Source: a bacterium (lineage in GTDB: Bacteria > Bacillota > Bacilli > Lactobacillales > Streptococcaceae). From it: DNA of 64,000 nt. Location: assembly GCA_905221545.1 (NCBI GenBank), contig CAJNDO010000002.1, positions 62,001 through 126,000 of the forward strand. Direction: 5' to 3'. The stretch's first letter is position 1; every line of letters begins with the position of its first letter. The notes under the pieces are model-generated. The model was not told the DNA's origin and made no database searches. It worked only from the letters and a program-made list of their open reading frames with translations. A program made the position numbers and the translations under genes. Positions 38,751-48,378 of the stretch are shown in pieces.

Positions 38751-39033
38751 TGCTATTGGAAGTAACTGGAAGGATGTCCGGTCAGAACTCTTTACCAAGG
38801 AGGAAATCCTTGAAAGTGATATGCGAGTGGCTATTATGAGTGAGCTGATTGAGGCTAGGCATGAACAAGGAATCAGTCAGAAAAAGCTAGAAGAACTTAG
38901 TGGAGTAAGCCAGCCTGTCATAGCTAGGATGGAAACAGGAAAGACAAGTCCTCAGTTGGACACAGTCTTAAAAGTCCTAGCCAGTTTAGGAAAGACACTA
39001 GCAGTTGTCCCACTTGAACAGAGAAAGAGTTGA
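38740..39033 (+). CDS. higA: HigA-type antitoxin (XRE family)
   Basis: 97 residues. The N-terminal 30 residues ([19 protein letters not shown]) precede an HTH of about residues 38-75 ([24 protein letters not shown]). It neutralises the toxin encoded just upstream and represses the shared promoter. Its start overlaps the toxin gene, giving coupled expression. Confidence 0.87.
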   Translation: MKNSAIGSNWKDVRSELFTKEEILESDMRVAIMSELIEARHEQGISQKKLEELSGVSQPVIARMETGKTSPQLDTVLKVLASLGKTLAVVPLEQRKS

Positions 39034-39057
39034 TAGGGATGAAATTACTTGGTTGGC

Positions 39058-39082
39058 TAAAATCATCCACTGGATAATTTTA
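39058..39082. repeat. 25-base inverted repeat after higA
   Basis: TAAAATCATCCA (39058-39069), one base, TGGATAATTTTA (39071-39082), a nearly perfect dyad. It is followed by TTTTA then CCTCCC rather than a T-run, so it is at best a weak terminator; it could also be the end of a lost element. The stretch 39083-39241 beyond it shows no gene. Confidence 0.45.
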
Positions 39083-39241
39083 CCTCCCGTCCGCACTTTT
39101 CAGGGAAATATCAGAATTACAAAGATAAAAATCGACCTATAGTCTTTTCTAATAACAAGTCATAGTCACGTATAAGAATTACTAATAACGCGTTTGAACA
39201 TTCTAACAAAAACACAGCCAAAAACAAGCTATACAAAGGAT

Positions 39242-39269
39242 TTGAGGCATCTGTCTCAAGTCTTTTTCT
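39242..39269 (+). terminator. Weak terminator-like hairpin upstream of metE
   Basis: TTGAG and CTCAA pair around GCATCTGT, followed by TCTTTTTCTTTT. It lies between higA and the MET-box and would stop read-through into metE. Confidence 0.45.
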
Positions 39270-39286
39270 TTTGTCCAAAACAGAGG

Positions 39287-39303
39287 TATAGTTTCAAACT
39301 ATA
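39287..39303 (+). promoter_or_regulatory. MET-box (MtaR/MetR-type site) upstream of metE
   Basis: Perfect 17-base palindrome TATAGTTTCAAACTATA, equal to the streptococcal MET-box described for the LysR-type methionine regulator. It lies upstream of the likely -35 region (39325-39330), the position expected for LysR-type activation. Confidence 0.85.
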
Positions 39304-39324
39304 TCAAAGCCTAATTTTTTACAA

Positions 39325-39354
39325 TTATACAGACGCATTCTTTTCTGTTAAGAT
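39325..39354 (+). promoter_or_regulatory. metE promoter
   Basis: TTATAC (39325-39330), 18-base spacer, TAAGAT (39349-39354) with TGt extended -10. Leader of about 25 bases including TTTGGAGGA. Confidence 0.55.
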
Positions 39355-39385
39355 AGTTTCAACAACAAATTTTGGAGGACACATC

Positions 39386-41635
39386 ATGTCAACTACAATC
39401 ATCGGTTTCCCTCGTTTGGGCGAATTCCGCGAATTAAAATTTACAACTGAAAAATACTTTAGAAAAGAAATCTCAGAAGAAGAACTTTTGGCAGCAGCAA
39501 AAGAATTGCGCGCTAAACACTGGAACATCGTCAAAGAAAAAGGCATCACTGAAATTCCATCAAATGACTTTTCTCACTATGACAACTTCCTAGATGCTGC
39601 TTTCCTCTTCAACGTGGTGCCTGCTTCAGTTCAAAACTTGGACTTGTCTGACCTTGAGCGCTACTTTGCTTTGGGTCGTGGATACCAAGGAGAAAAAGGG
39701 GATGTTCGCGCCCTTCCAATGAAGAAATGGTTCAACACCAACTACCACTACATCGTTCCTAAATTTGAAAAAGACACTCAAGTTAAACTTGCAGGTCACA
39801 AGATTTTCGATGAGTTCCAAGAAGCAAAAGAACTTGGTCTCAACACTCGTCCTGTTCTTGTAGGTCCATTCACTTTCCTTCAATTGTCAGACTTTGAAGA
39901 AGGCGTGAAAGCAGAAGACTTCGTAGACAGCTTAGTGGCTGCTTACCAAGAAGTTTTTGCAAAATTGGCTGAACTTGGTGCAACTCGCATCCAATTGGAT
40001 GAAGCGGCTCTTGTGAAAGACTTGACAGCCGAAGAAAAAGCCCTCTTCTTGAACCTTTACAACAAGCTTTTGGCTGATAAAAAAGGTCTTGAAGTCTTGC
40101 TTCAAACTTACTTCGGTGACGTTCGTGACGTTTACTCTGATCTTGTGAACTTGCCAGTAGATGCTATCGGTCTTGACTTCGTTGAAGGTAAGAAAACTCT
40201 TGAACTCGTTAAAGGTGGTTTCCCAGCTGACAAGACTCTCTACGCAGGTATTGTCAATGGTAAAAACATCTGGCGTAACAACTACGAAAAGAGCTTGGCT
40301 GTTCTTGAACAAATCCCAGCTGAAAACATTGTCTTGACAAGCTCATGCTCACTTCTTCATGTGCCATTTACAACTGCTAATGAAGAATTTGAACCAGCAA
40401 TCTTGAACCACTTTGCTTTTGCGGTTGAAAAATTGGATGAAATCCGTGATTTGGATGCTATCCGCAACGGTCAAGGTGAAGCAGCTCTTGCAGCTAACAA
40501 AGAACTCTTTGCGACTGAGCGTGTTGGTGTCAATGCAGAACTTCGTGCGCGCATCGCTGGTTTGACAGACGCTGACTACACTCGTTTGCCAGCCTTTGCA
40601 GAACGTGAAGCCATCCAAGAAGAAGCTTTCAAACTTCCAGCTCTTCCAACAACAACTATCGGTTCATTCCCTCAAACAAAAGAAGTTCGTGCTAAACGTT
40701 TGGCTTACCGTAAAGGTGAATTGTCTCAAGAAGAGTACGATGCTTTCCTTGCTGAAACAATTGATGAATGGATCAAATGGCAAGAAGATATCGACTTTGA
40801 TGTCCTTGTTCACGGTGAATTTGAGCGTAATGACATGGTTGAGTACTTCGGTCAAAACTTGTCAGGTTACCTCTTCTCTAAAAATGGTTGGGTACAATCA
40901 TACGGTATGCGTGGGGTGAAACCACCAATTATCTGGGGCGATGTAACTCGTCTTAACCCTATCACTGTTAAATGGTCTAGTTATGCACAAAGCCGTACAA
41001 ACAAACCTGTTAAAGGTATGTTGACTGGACCTGTTACCATCCTCAACTGGTCATTCCCACGTGAGGACATCTCTATCAAGGATTCTACTCTTCAAATTGC
41101 TCTTGCCATCAAGGATGAAGTGCTTGACCTTGAAGCTGCTGGTGTGAAAATCATCCAAATCGACGAGGCTGCTCTTCGTGAGAAATTGCCACTCCGTCGT
41201 AGCGACTGGTACGAAGACTACCTTGACTGGGCAATTCCTGCCTTCCGCTTGGTACACTCAACAGTAGCGCCAGACACACAAATCCACACTCACATGTGTT
41301 ACTCAGAATTTACAGATATCATCCCAGCTATCGATAACTTGGATGCGGACGTTATCTCATTTGAGGCTAGCCGTTCAAACCTTGAAATCTTGGACGAACT
41401 CAAAGCGAAAAACTTCCAAACAGAAGTGGGACCTGGGGTTTACGATATCCACTCACCTCGTGTGCCAAACGAAGGCGAAATCGACCACACAATCGAAGCC
41501 ATCCTTGCTAAAGTGCCAAGCAAGAAAGTTTGGATTAACCCTGACTGTGGTTTGAAAACACGTGGTATTCCAGAAACAAAAGAAAGCTTGATCCGCCTTG
41601 TGGAAGCAGCTAAAGCTGCGCGTGAGAAATTGTAA
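39386..41635 (+). CDS. metE: Cobalamin-independent methionine synthase
   Basis: 749 residues from ATG 39386 ([17 protein letters not shown]) behind TTTGGAGGA. The open frame extends 64 codons further upstream, but that part covers the promoter and MET-box and cannot be coding. Transfers a methyl group from 5-methyl-tetrahydrofolate polyglutamate to homocysteine. Zinc ligands are visible in HTHMCYSEF (around 635) and NPDCGLKTR (around 720), with [15 protein letters not shown] between. Forms an operon with metF, which makes its methyl donor. Confidence 0.96.
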   Translation: MSTTIIGFPRLGEFRELKFTTEKYFRKEISEEELLAAAKELRAKHWNIVKEKGITEIPSNDFSHYDNFLDAAFLFNVVPASVQNLDLSDLERYFALGRGYQGEKGDVRALPMKKWFNTNYHYIVPKFEKDTQVKLAGHKIFDEFQEAKELGLNTRPVLVGPFTFLQLSDFEEGVKAEDFVDSLVAAYQEVFAKLAELGATRIQLDEAALVKDLTAEEKALFLNLYNKLLADKKGLEVLLQTYFGDVRDVYSDLVNLPVDAIGLDFVEGKKTLELVKGGFPADKTLYAGIVNGKNIWRNNYEKSLAVLEQIPAENIVLTSSCSLLHVPFTTANEEFEPAILNHFAFAVEKLDEIRDLDAIRNGQGEAALAANKELFATERVGVNAELRARIAGLTDADYTRLPAFAEREAIQEEAFKLPALPTTTIGSFPQTKEVRAKRLAYRKGELSQEEYDAFLAETIDEWIKWQEDIDFDVLVHGEFERNDMVEYFGQNLSGYLFSKNGWVQSYGMRGVKPPIIWGDVTRLNPITVKWSSYAQSRTNKPVKGMLTGPVTILNWSFPREDISIKDSTLQIALAIKDEVLDLEAAGVKIIQIDEAALREKLPLRRSDWYEDYLDWAIPAFRLVHSTVAPDTQIHTHMCYSEFTDIIPAIDNLDADVISFEASRSNLEILDELKAKNFQTEVGPGVYDIHSPRVPNEGEIDHTIEAILAKVPSKKVWINPDCGLKTRGIPETKESLIRLVEAAKAAREKL

Positions 41636-41736
41636 GATAAGGATTTCTCAAGAAGCGCTGTTTGGTCAATCTGTCTGTTTCACTTGGATTCTAAGAGTCC
41701 AGCTAACGAAAAATCAACTAGAAAAGGATAAGGACT

Positions 41737-42603
41737 ATGTCACGCCAAACACCGTCACTCTCATTTGAAGTGTTCCCTCCAAACCCAGCTGTGGGTAATG
41801 ATAAAATTATTTCTGCTCTTCAAGATATGCAGGAGTTGGCACCCCACTTTATCAGTGTAACTGCCAGCAATAATAAATTTAATATCAAGGAAACGACGGT
41901 TCGTTTGGCTGACTTTATCCAAAATGACTTGGCGATTCCGACTATTGCTCACTTGCCGGCCATCTATTTGACCAAGGACAAGGTTGCTGAAACCATTGCC
42001 GATTTGGACAAGGTTGGGGTACAGAAAATATTAGCCTTACGTGGGGATATTATTCCTGATGTGGAGCCACAGAAGGATTTCCGCTATGCAACCGACTTGA
42101 TTGAGTTCATCAAGGAACAAGCCCCTCATTTTGATATTGTTGGTGCTTGTTATCCAGAAGGGCACCCTGATTCGCCAAATCAGATTTCAGATATTCAAAA
42201 TCTTAAGAAGAAAGTGGACGCAGGTTGTTCGAGCCTTGTAACTCAGCTTTTCTTTGACAATGAGCGCTTCTATGATTTCCAAGACAAGTGCATCTTGGCT
42301 GGGATTGATGTTCCTATTCATGCAGGGATTATGCCAATTCTGAATCGAAATCAGGCTCTCCGCCTCTTGAAGACTTGTGAGAATATCCATCTTCCACGCA
42401 AATTTAAAGCCATCTTAGACAAGTATGAGCATGACCCTGAGTCGCTCAGAGCAGCAGGACTTGCCTATGCAGTGGACCAAATCGTGGACTTGGTAACTCA
42501 GGATGTTGCAGGTGTGCATCTCTACACTATGAACAATGCGGATACAGCAAAATACATCCACCAAGCAACTCATGCCTTGTTTAATCATCAGTCTTTAGGA
42601 TAA
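41737..42603 (+). CDS. metF: 5,10-methylenetetrahydrofolate reductase
   Basis: 288 residues. Supplies 5-methyl-tetrahydrofolate to MetE. SFEVFPPNP at the N-terminus holds the catalytic Glu; later ILALRGDI, VGACYPEGHPDS and VTQLFFDNERFYDF match the FAD-dependent family. AAAGGATAAGG precedes the ATG. It follows metE by 101 bases with no terminator between, so the MET-box likely controls both. Confidence 0.95.
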   Translation: MSRQTPSLSFEVFPPNPAVGNDKIISALQDMQELAPHFISVTASNNKFNIKETTVRLADFIQNDLAIPTIAHLPAIYLTKDKVAETIADLDKVGVQKILALRGDIIPDVEPQKDFRYATDLIEFIKEQAPHFDIVGACYPEGHPDSPNQISDIQNLKKKVDAGCSSLVTQLFFDNERFYDFQDKCILAGIDVPIHAGIMPILNRNQALRLLKTCENIHLPRKFKAILDKYEHDPESLRAAGLAYAVDQIVDLVTQDVAGVHLYTMNNADTAKYIHQATHALFNHQSLG

Positions 42604-42610
42604 TAAAAAG

Positions 42611-42649
42611 CAAACCATTCTTCTCAGGTGAGGGGAATGGTTCCTTTTT
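42611..42649 (+). terminator. Intrinsic terminator after metF
   Basis: AACCATTC (42613-42620) and GAATGGTT (42635-42642) form the stem of a hairpin with a larger loop, followed by CCTTTTT. Confidence 0.75.
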
Positions 42650-42661
42650 AATGGTAAAGAC

Positions 42662-42690
42662 CGCACTTTTTAAGAAAAATATGATAAAAT
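42662..42690 (+). promoter_or_regulatory. Probable pnp promoter
   Basis: TGa followed by TAAAAT at 42685-42690 is an extended -10 with no convincing -35. A start near 42697 would give pnp a leader of about 510 bases. A closer TATAAT at 43180-43185 could add a second, short-leader transcript. Confidence 0.5.
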
Positions 42691-42750
42691 AGACTCCGTA
42701 CGTACTTGATACAAAGATGAGGGTATTAAAAAATACAATGCATTTAAACT

Positions 42751-42920
42751 GAAAGTCTTAGATGTTTTAGCATCAAATCTTTCTGATAACTAACGGTAGG
42801 AAAGAGCAACACGAACGAGTCAAATCGATGTTATTTGACGAGAGAGTTAGTAAAGCATTTAGCTAATTGCCTGATAGCGATTAGCGTGAAAGGATTAGAT
42901 GCTTTAGCATCAAACCTTTC
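42751..42920 (+). ncRNA. Structured 5' part of the pnp leader with repeated hairpins
   Basis: Four hairpins in a row: 42751-42783, 42819-42839 (GTCAAAT/ATTTGAC), 42862-42885 (GCTAATTGC/GCGATTAGC) and 42888-42920. The first and last are copies of one another (GAAAG...AGATG, TTTAG loop, CATCAAA...CTTTC). No open frame on the plus strand is credible. It may be the 5' part of an autoregulated leader or a separate small RNA; I do not recognise an RNA family. Confidence 0.4.
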
Positions 42921-42930
42921 TAATGATTTG

Positions 42931-43154
42931 TATCTTGAGAATTGAACCCGGCCGAAAAGCTGTGTAAAAAAGATAAACTGTCTTGTCTTCATCGAAGACT
43001 TCGTCAGTTTCCTATTTTTACTTTGCTTTTGACGTCCTTGGTATCTTGAGTAATTGAACACGCCTACAACTCTGTGGAAAAAGATAAATCTGCCTAGGAG
43101 CAGTAGCTCCGTCGTTAGATTTCCTATTTTCCTTTGAGTTGCTTGACGGCTTAG
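42931..43154 (+). repeat. Tandem 111-base repeat with terminator-like hairpins before pnp
   Basis: Two units begin with TATCTTGAG at 42931 and 43042; a third partial start (TATCCTGA) follows at 43155. Each unit holds GATAAA, a long hairpin, and TTTCCTATTTT. Hairpin 1 is 42975-43010 (AAACTG/CAGTTT plus GTCTTC/GAAGAC); hairpin 2 is 43086-43122 (AAATCT/AGATTT plus GGAGC/GCTCC). Arms differ in sequence between units but pairing is kept. They resemble multicopy terminator-like repeats (SPRITE type) of pneumococci; I cannot confirm the family. Confidence 0.65.
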
Positions 43155-43209
43155 TATCCTGATCTTTGTAGGCAAGGCGTATAATTTCATCAATCCAAAG
43201 GGGATTAAA

Positions 43210-45417
43210 ATGACAAAACAAGTGTTTCAAACGACTTTTGCGGGTCGTGAGTTAATTGTAGAGACTGGTCAGGTTGCTAAGCAAGCCAATGGCGCAGTTG
43301 TCGTGCGTTACGGTGAGTCAACTGTCTTGACTGCTGCTGTTATGTCTAAGAAGATGGCAACTGGGGATTTCTTCCCTCTTCAAGTCAACTACGAAGAAAA
43401 AATGTATGCAGCTGGGAAGTTTCCTGGTGGCTTTATGAAACGTGAAGGACGCCCTTCAACAGATGCGACTTTGACAGCGCGTTTGATTGACCGTCCAATC
43501 CGTCCTATGTTTGCGGAAGGTTTCCGTAATGAAGTACAAGTGATTAACACAGTTCTTTCTTATGATGAAAATGCATCTGCACCAATGGCAGCTATGTTTG
43601 GTTCATCCTTGGCACTTTCTATCTCAGATATTCCATTTGACGGACCAATCGCTGGGGTACAAGTGGGTTATGTCGATGGCCAAATTATCATCAACCCTAG
43701 TCAAGAACAGGCAGAGCAATCGCTTCTTGAATTGACAGTAGCTGGTACCAAACACGCTATCAACATGGTTGAGTCTGGTGCCAAAGAATTGTCAGAAGAA
43801 ATCATGTTGGAAGCCCTTCTTAAAGGGCATGAAGCAGTCAAAGAATTGATTGCCTTCCAAGAAGAAATCGTTGCCGCAGTTGGTAAGGAAAAAGCAGAAG
43901 TAGAATTGCTTCATGTGGATGCTGAATTGCAAGCTGAAATCATCGCAGCCTACAACAGCGACCTCCAAAAAGCGGTCCAAGTAGAAGAAAAATTGGCTCG
44001 TGAAGCTGCAACTCAAGCAGTTAAGGACCAAGTTACTGCCGTTTACGAAGAAAAATATGCAGACCACGAAGAATTTGACCGTATCATGCGTGATGTGGCT
44101 GAAATATTGGAACAAATGGAACACGCTGAAGTGCGCCGTTTGATCACAGAAGACAAGGTGCGTCCTGACGGTCGTAAGGTCGATGAAATCCGTCCTTTGG
44201 ATGCGGTTGTTGACTTCCTTCCTCGTGTGCACGGTTCTGGTCTCTTCACTCGTGGACAAACTCAGGCTCTTTCAGTCTTGACCCTGGCTCCGATGGGTGA
44301 AACTCAAATCATTGATGGTTTGGATCCAGAGTACAAGAAACGCTTTATGCATCACTATAACTTCCCTCAATACTCTGTAGGGGAAACAGGTCGTTACGGT
44401 GCGCCTGGTCGTCGTGAAATCGGTCACGGTGCCCTCGGTGAGCGTGCCCTTGCTCAAGTCTTGCCAAGTTTGGAAGAATTCCCATATGCGATTCGCTTGG
44501 TAGCTGAGGTCTTGGAATCAAACGGTTCTTCATCTCAGGCTTCTATCTGTGCGGGAACTCTTGCCCTTATGGCTGGTGGTGTGCCAATCAAGGCGCCAGT
44601 AGCTGGTATTGCTATGGGTCTTATCTCAGATGGAAATAACTATACAGTATTGACAGATATTCAAGGTTTGGAAGACCACTTTGGAGACATGGACTTCAAG
44701 GTTGCAGGAACTCGTGACGGGATTACAGCCCTTCAAATGGATATCAAGATTCAAGGAATCACTGCAGAAATCTTGACTGAGGCTCTTGCTCAAGCCAAGA
44801 AAGCGCGTTTTGAAATCCTTGATGTGATTGAAGCAACCATTCCAGAAGTTCGTCCAGAATTGGCTCCAACTGCTCCGAAAATTGATACCATCAAGATTGA
44901 TGTGGACAAGATTAAGATTGTCATCGGTAAAGGTGGGGAAACCATCGACAAGATTATCGCCGAAACAGGCGTTAAGATTGATATCGATGAAGAAGGAAAT
45001 GTGTCTATCTACTCTAGCGACCAAGATGCCATCAACCGTGCCAAAGAAATCATTGCTGGTTTGGTTCGTGAAGCTAAAGTGGATGAAGTTTACCATGCTA
45101 AAGTCGTTCGTATCGAGAAATTTGGTGCCTTTGTCAACCTCTTTGATAAGACAGATGCCCTTGTTCATATCTCTGAGATGGCTTGGACGCGTACCAATAA
45201 TGTGGAAGACTTGGTAGCAATCGGGGATGAAGTTGATGTTAAGGTTATCAAGATTGATGAAAAAGGACGTGTGGATGCTTCTATGAAAGCCCTTCTTCCT
45301 CGTCCTCCAAAACCTGAACGTGATGAAAAAGGTGAAAAATCAGAGCGTCCTCACCGCCCACGTCATCACAAGGACCACAAACCTAAGAAAGAATTTACAG
45401 AAACGCCAAAAGATTAA
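43210..45417 (+). CDS. pnp: Polyribonucleotide nucleotidyltransferase (PNPase)
   Basis: 735 residues, ATG 43210 behind AAAGGGG. Phosphorolytic 3'-5' exoribonuclease of the degradosome. Two RNase PH domains (the second with [20 protein letters not shown] around 500), a helical linker, a KH domain ([18 protein letters not shown], around 575-592) and an S1 domain ([19 protein letters not shown], around 640). The C-terminal tail is basic ([15 protein letters not shown]). The long structured leader suggests autogenous control, as known for other pnp genes. cysE follows after 21 bases. Confidence 0.96.
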   Translation: MTKQVFQTTFAGRELIVETGQVAKQANGAVVVRYGESTVLTAAVMSKKMATGDFFPLQVNYEEKMYAAGKFPGGFMKREGRPSTDATLTARLIDRPIRPMFAEGFRNEVQVINTVLSYDENASAPMAAMFGSSLALSISDIPFDGPIAGVQVGYVDGQIIINPSQEQAEQSLLELTVAGTKHAINMVESGAKELSEEIMLEALLKGHEAVKELIAFQEEIVAAVGKEKAEVELLHVDAELQAEIIAAYNSDLQKAVQVEEKLAREAATQAVKDQVTAVYEEKYADHEEFDRIMRDVAEILEQMEHAEVRRLITEDKVRPDGRKVDEIRPLDAVVDFLPRVHGSGLFTRGQTQALSVLTLAPMGETQIIDGLDPEYKKRFMHHYNFPQYSVGETGRYGAPGRREIGHGALGERALAQVLPSLEEFPYAIRLVAEVLESNGSSSQASICAGTLALMAGGVPIKAPVAGIAMGLISDGNNYTVLTDIQGLEDHFGDMDFKVAGTRDGITALQMDIKIQGITAEILTEALAQAKKARFEILDVIEATIPEVRPELAPTAPKIDTIKIDVDKIKIVIGKGGETIDKIIAETGVKIDIDEEGNVSIYSSDQDAINRAKEIIAGLVREAKVDEVYHAKVVRIEKFGAFVNLFDKTDALVHISEMAWTRTNNVEDLVAIGDEVDVKVIKIDEKGRVDASMKALLPRPPKPERDEKGEKSERPHRPRHHKDHKPKKEFTETPKD

Positions 45418-45438
45418 GAATAAGAAAAGGAGAAATGT

Positions 45439-46056
45439 ATGGGATGGTGGCGCGAAACCATTGATATCGTAAAAGAAAATGATCCAGCGGCCCGCACCAC
45501 TTTGGAGGTTTTGCTGACTTATCCAGGTGTCAAGGCCTTGGCGGCCCACCGTCTCTCGCATTTTCTCTGGAAGCACGGCTTCAAACTACTGGCTCGTATG
45601 CACAGTCAGTTTTGGCGCTTTTGGACTCAGATTGAGATTCATCCAGGTGCTCAGATAGACTCGGGTGTCTTTATTGACCACGGTTCAGGCTTGGTGATTG
45701 GTGAGACGGCGATTGTTGAAAAAGGCGTTCTTCTCTATCACGGAGTGACTCTTGGTGGGACAGGGAAAGATGTTGGCAAACGCCATCCGACTGTGCGTAA
45801 AGGAGCTCTCATATCGGCTCATGCCCAAGTTATCGGGCCTGTAGAAATCGGTGAAAATGCCAAGGTCGGTGCAGCAGCAGTTGTCGTGGCAGACGTACCT
45901 AGTGATGTGACGGTTGTTGGTATCCCGGCCAAAATTGTCCGCCTTCATGGTAAAAAAGATGAGCCAGTCATTCACGAAGTCGAAGAAAAACGAGAGTATT
46001 ATGTCAATAAACTCGAGCAGGCTAAAGAAGCTAGCCACAGATCGTCTGGGCTGTAG
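45439..46056 (+). CDS. cysE: Serine O-acetyltransferase
   Basis: 205 residues. First step of cysteine synthesis, serine plus acetyl-CoA to O-acetylserine. N-terminal helices include DPAARTTLEVLLTYPGVKAL; the left-handed beta-helix with IHPGAQIDSGVFIDHGSG and GETAIVEKGVLLYHGVTLGG (catalytic His/Asp) follows. AAAGGAGAA precedes the ATG. Short distances to pnp, the GNAT gene and cysS suggest one transcript, and serine/cysteine metabolism fits the cysS neighbour. Confidence 0.94.
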   Translation: MGWWRETIDIVKENDPAARTTLEVLLTYPGVKALAAHRLSHFLWKHGFKLLARMHSQFWRFWTQIEIHPGAQIDSGVFIDHGSGLVIGETAIVEKGVLLYHGVTLGGTGKDVGKRHPTVRKGALISAHAQVIGPVEIGENAKVGAAAVVVADVPSDVTVVGIPAKIVRLHGKKDEPVIHEVEEKREYYVNKLEQAKEASHRSSGL

Positions 46057-46067
46057 AGGATAGCTAT

Positions 46068-46952
46068 ATGATTCAAGCAAGAAACAAGTTAAGCCAAGAA
46101 GAGTTATCTGAGGCGAAAAAATTAATTGACTGTTGTCAATCCTATGATGGAACTTATCGTGATCCTTATCTCTCTAACATGCTTAATTTTGACCCAAACA
46201 TGCCCGCCTTTTTCCTTTATTATGAAAAAGGCGAACTTGTTGGTCTATTAACTGTTTATGCTGATGACCAAGATGTGGAAGTGACGATACTGGTTCATCC
46301 AGATTATCGTCGTCAGGGGATTGCACGTGCATTGCTTACTAGTTTTGAGAAAGAAACGACTTCTTTTTCTATTCGTTCAGTCACTTTTCAGACAGAACGT
46401 ATTTTTCTAGAACGTCATCCTGATTTTGTCAGCAACTGGGGATTTGTCGAGGATGAAGAGACAGAAACCTGGTTAGGTAAGAATAGAAGACCTTATCAGT
46501 TAGCAAAACTTTCCAATCTTGAAGTTTTGTTAGCAGATAGTTCGTATCAGGAGCAAATTAGCCAGTTAAAATTTCAGGCGTTTTCAGAGGAACATGAATC
46601 GAGAGAAGTTGTGGATAGATATGTCGCTGAAGCTCTGAAGGATCCAGAAAGTCGTCTATATATTTTATTAAAAAACGGTCAGGTTATTGGGACTTGCACG
46701 GTAGATTTATCGACTAATACGAATTACTTCTATGGTTTGGCAATATCGGAACCTGAACGTGGAAAAGGCTATGGAAGCTATTTAGCAAAATATCTAGTCA
46801 ACCAACTGATTGAGCAAAATGATAAGGAATTTCAGATTGCAGTAGAGGATAGCAACGTAGGTGCCAAACATTTGTATGAAAAAATCGGCTTTGTCAAACA
46901 GACGCAGGTGGTTTATCTGAATGAGAAAGGAGCAAGGGATTCCGAAGTGTAG
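46068..46952 (+). CDS. GNAT acetyltransferase with two GNAT-like halves
   Basis: 294 residues. The first half has VTILVHPDYRRQGIARALL (about 65-83), a full acetyl-CoA-binding motif A; the second has LAISEPERGKGYGSYLAKYL (about 225-244) and NVGAKHLYEKIGF. So two GNAT modules are joined, as in some peptide- or antibiotic-modifying acetyltransferases. Substrate unknown. It starts 11 bases after cysE. Confidence 0.85.
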   Translation: MIQARNKLSQEELSEAKKLIDCCQSYDGTYRDPYLSNMLNFDPNMPAFFLYYEKGELVGLLTVYADDQDVEVTILVHPDYRRQGIARALLTSFEKETTSFSIRSVTFQTERIFLERHPDFVSNWGFVEDEETETWLGKNRRPYQLAKLSNLEVLLADSSYQEQISQLKFQAFSEEHESREVVDRYVAEALKDPESRLYILLKNGQVIGTCTVDLSTNTNYFYGLAISEPERGKGYGSYLAKYLVNQLIEQNDKEFQIAVEDSNVGAKHLYEKIGFVKQTQVVYLNEKGARDSEV

Positions 46953-47034
46953 AGAGATTCGGACTGAAATTGAATTGAACTCTTAGTGATGAAACTAATT
47001 GTTCTTGGATTTTGGTTTTCCTGACTATTATTTT

Positions 47035-48378
47035 ATGATTAAAATCTATGACACCATGTCTCGTGATTTGCGAGAATTTGTACCTATTGAGGATGGCAAG
47101 GTTAAGATGTATGTCTGTGGGCCAACGGTCTACAACTATATTCACGTTGGGAATGCCCGTTCGACGGTAGCTTTTGATACCATTCGACGTTACTTCGAAT
47201 ACCGTGGTTATGAGGTTGCCTATATTTCCAATTTTACGGATGTGGATGATAAGATTATCAACCGTGCCAAGGAAGAAGGTATCACGCCTCAGGAGGTTGC
47301 GGACAAGTATATCGCTGCCTTTCGTGAGGATGTGACGGCCTTGGGTGTCAAGCCTGCGACTCGCCATCCGCGTGTAGTAGAGTTTATGGCTGACATTATC
47401 CGTTTTGTGGAAGATTTAATCGAGAAAGGTTTTGCTTACGAGAGTCAAGGGGATGTCTACTTCCGTGTAGAAAAATCTCACAACTATGCCAAGTTGGCCA
47501 ATAAAACCTTGGAAGATTTGGAGCTAGGTGCTTCAGGTCGTACTGATGAAGAAACGGCTCGTAAGGAAAATCCTGTAGACTTTGCACTATGGAAATCTGC
47601 CAAATCAGGCGAGATTTCTTGGGACAGTCCTTGGGGACCTGGTCGTCCAGGCTGGCATATTGAGTGTTCGGTCATGTCGACAGAAATTTTAGGAGATACC
47701 ATTGATATCCACGGTGGCGGAGCCGATCTCGAATTTCCTCATCATACTAATGAAATTGCTCAGTCAGAAGCTAAAACAGGCAAGACCTTTGCCAATTACT
47801 GGATGCATAATGGTTTTGTCAATATCGACAATGTCAAGATGTCCAAGTCTTTGGGGAACTTTATCACCGTACACGATGCCCTTAAAACTCTTGATGGGCA
47901 AGTGCTTCGTTTCTTCTTTGCGACTCAACATTATCGCAAGCCTATCAACTTTACAGAAAAGGCAGTACGTGATGCAGAGACCAATCTAAAGTATCTAAAG
48001 AACACTTATGAGCAACCATTTTCTGGGACTGTAGATGCTCAAGAGTTACAGGACTTTAAAGACAAGTTTGTAGCTGCTATGGATGAGGATTTCAACTCTG
48101 CTAACGGTATCACAGTAGTCTTTGAAATGGCTAAATGGATCAACTCTGGCAACTATGATGCAAGTGTTAAGGAAGCTCTTGCGGATATGTTAGAAGTCTT
48201 TGGGATTGTCTTTGTTGAGGATGTTCTAGATGCAGAGATTGAAGCTTTAATCCAAAAACGCCAAGAAGCACGTGCCAATCGTGACTTTGCTACAGCGGAC
48301 CAAATCCGTTACCAATTAGCGGCTCAAGGAATTAAGCTTCTTGACACCAAGGATGGAGTGAGGTGGACACGTGATTGA
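47035..48378 (+). CDS. cysS: Cysteinyl-tRNA synthetase
   Basis: 447 residues from ATG 47035 (MIKIYDTMSRDLREF); an upstream in-frame TTG at 46999 would add residues not seen in the family. Charges tRNA(Cys). HIGH-like HVGNARS near residue 37, zinc-site Cys in MYVCGPTVYNY and GWHIECSVMS, His in HHTNEIAQSE, and the KMSKS loop (VKMSKSLGNF) near 268. The upstream ribosome binding site is weak. It overlaps mrnC by eight bases. Confidence 0.95.
   Translation: MIKIYDTMSRDLREFVPIEDGKVKMYVCGPTVYNYIHVGNARSTVAFDTIRRYFEYRGYEVAYISNFTDVDDKIINRAKEEGITPQEVADKYIAAFREDVTALGVKPATRHPRVVEFMADIIRFVEDLIEKGFAYESQGDVYFRVEKSHNYAKLANKTLEDLELGASGRTDEETARKENPVDFALWKSAKSGEISWDSPWGPGRPGWHIECSVMSTEILGDTIDIHGGGADLEFPHHTNEIAQSEAKTGKTFANYWMHNGFVNIDNVKMSKSLGNFITVHDALKTLDGQVLRFFFATQHYRKPINFTEKAVRDAETNLKYLKNTYEQPFSGTVDAQELQDFKDKFVAAMDEDFNSANGITVVFEMAKWINSGNYDASVKEALADMLEVFGIVFVEDVLDAEIEALIQKRQEARANRDFATADQIRYQLAAQGIKLLDTKDGVRWTRD

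Noticed and set aside
29944..39033. The accessory block as a prophage or integrative element
   Set aside because: No integrase, relaxase, structural phage gene, tRNA target or flanking direct repeats were found.
39194..39385. 64-codon N-terminal extension of metE
   Set aside because: It covers the MET-box, promoter and hairpin, and the ATG at 39386 has a strong ribosome binding site and the family's normal N-terminus.
42831..43193. Minus-strand 120-codon ORF in the pnp leader
   Set aside because: It runs across the tandem repeat, shows repeated residues caused by the repeat, and has no ribosome binding site; treated as a by-product of the repeat.
46999..47034. Twelve-codon N-terminal extension of cysS
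   Set aside because: It begins with TTG without a ribosome binding site, and the ATG at 47035 gives the usual start of the enzyme.
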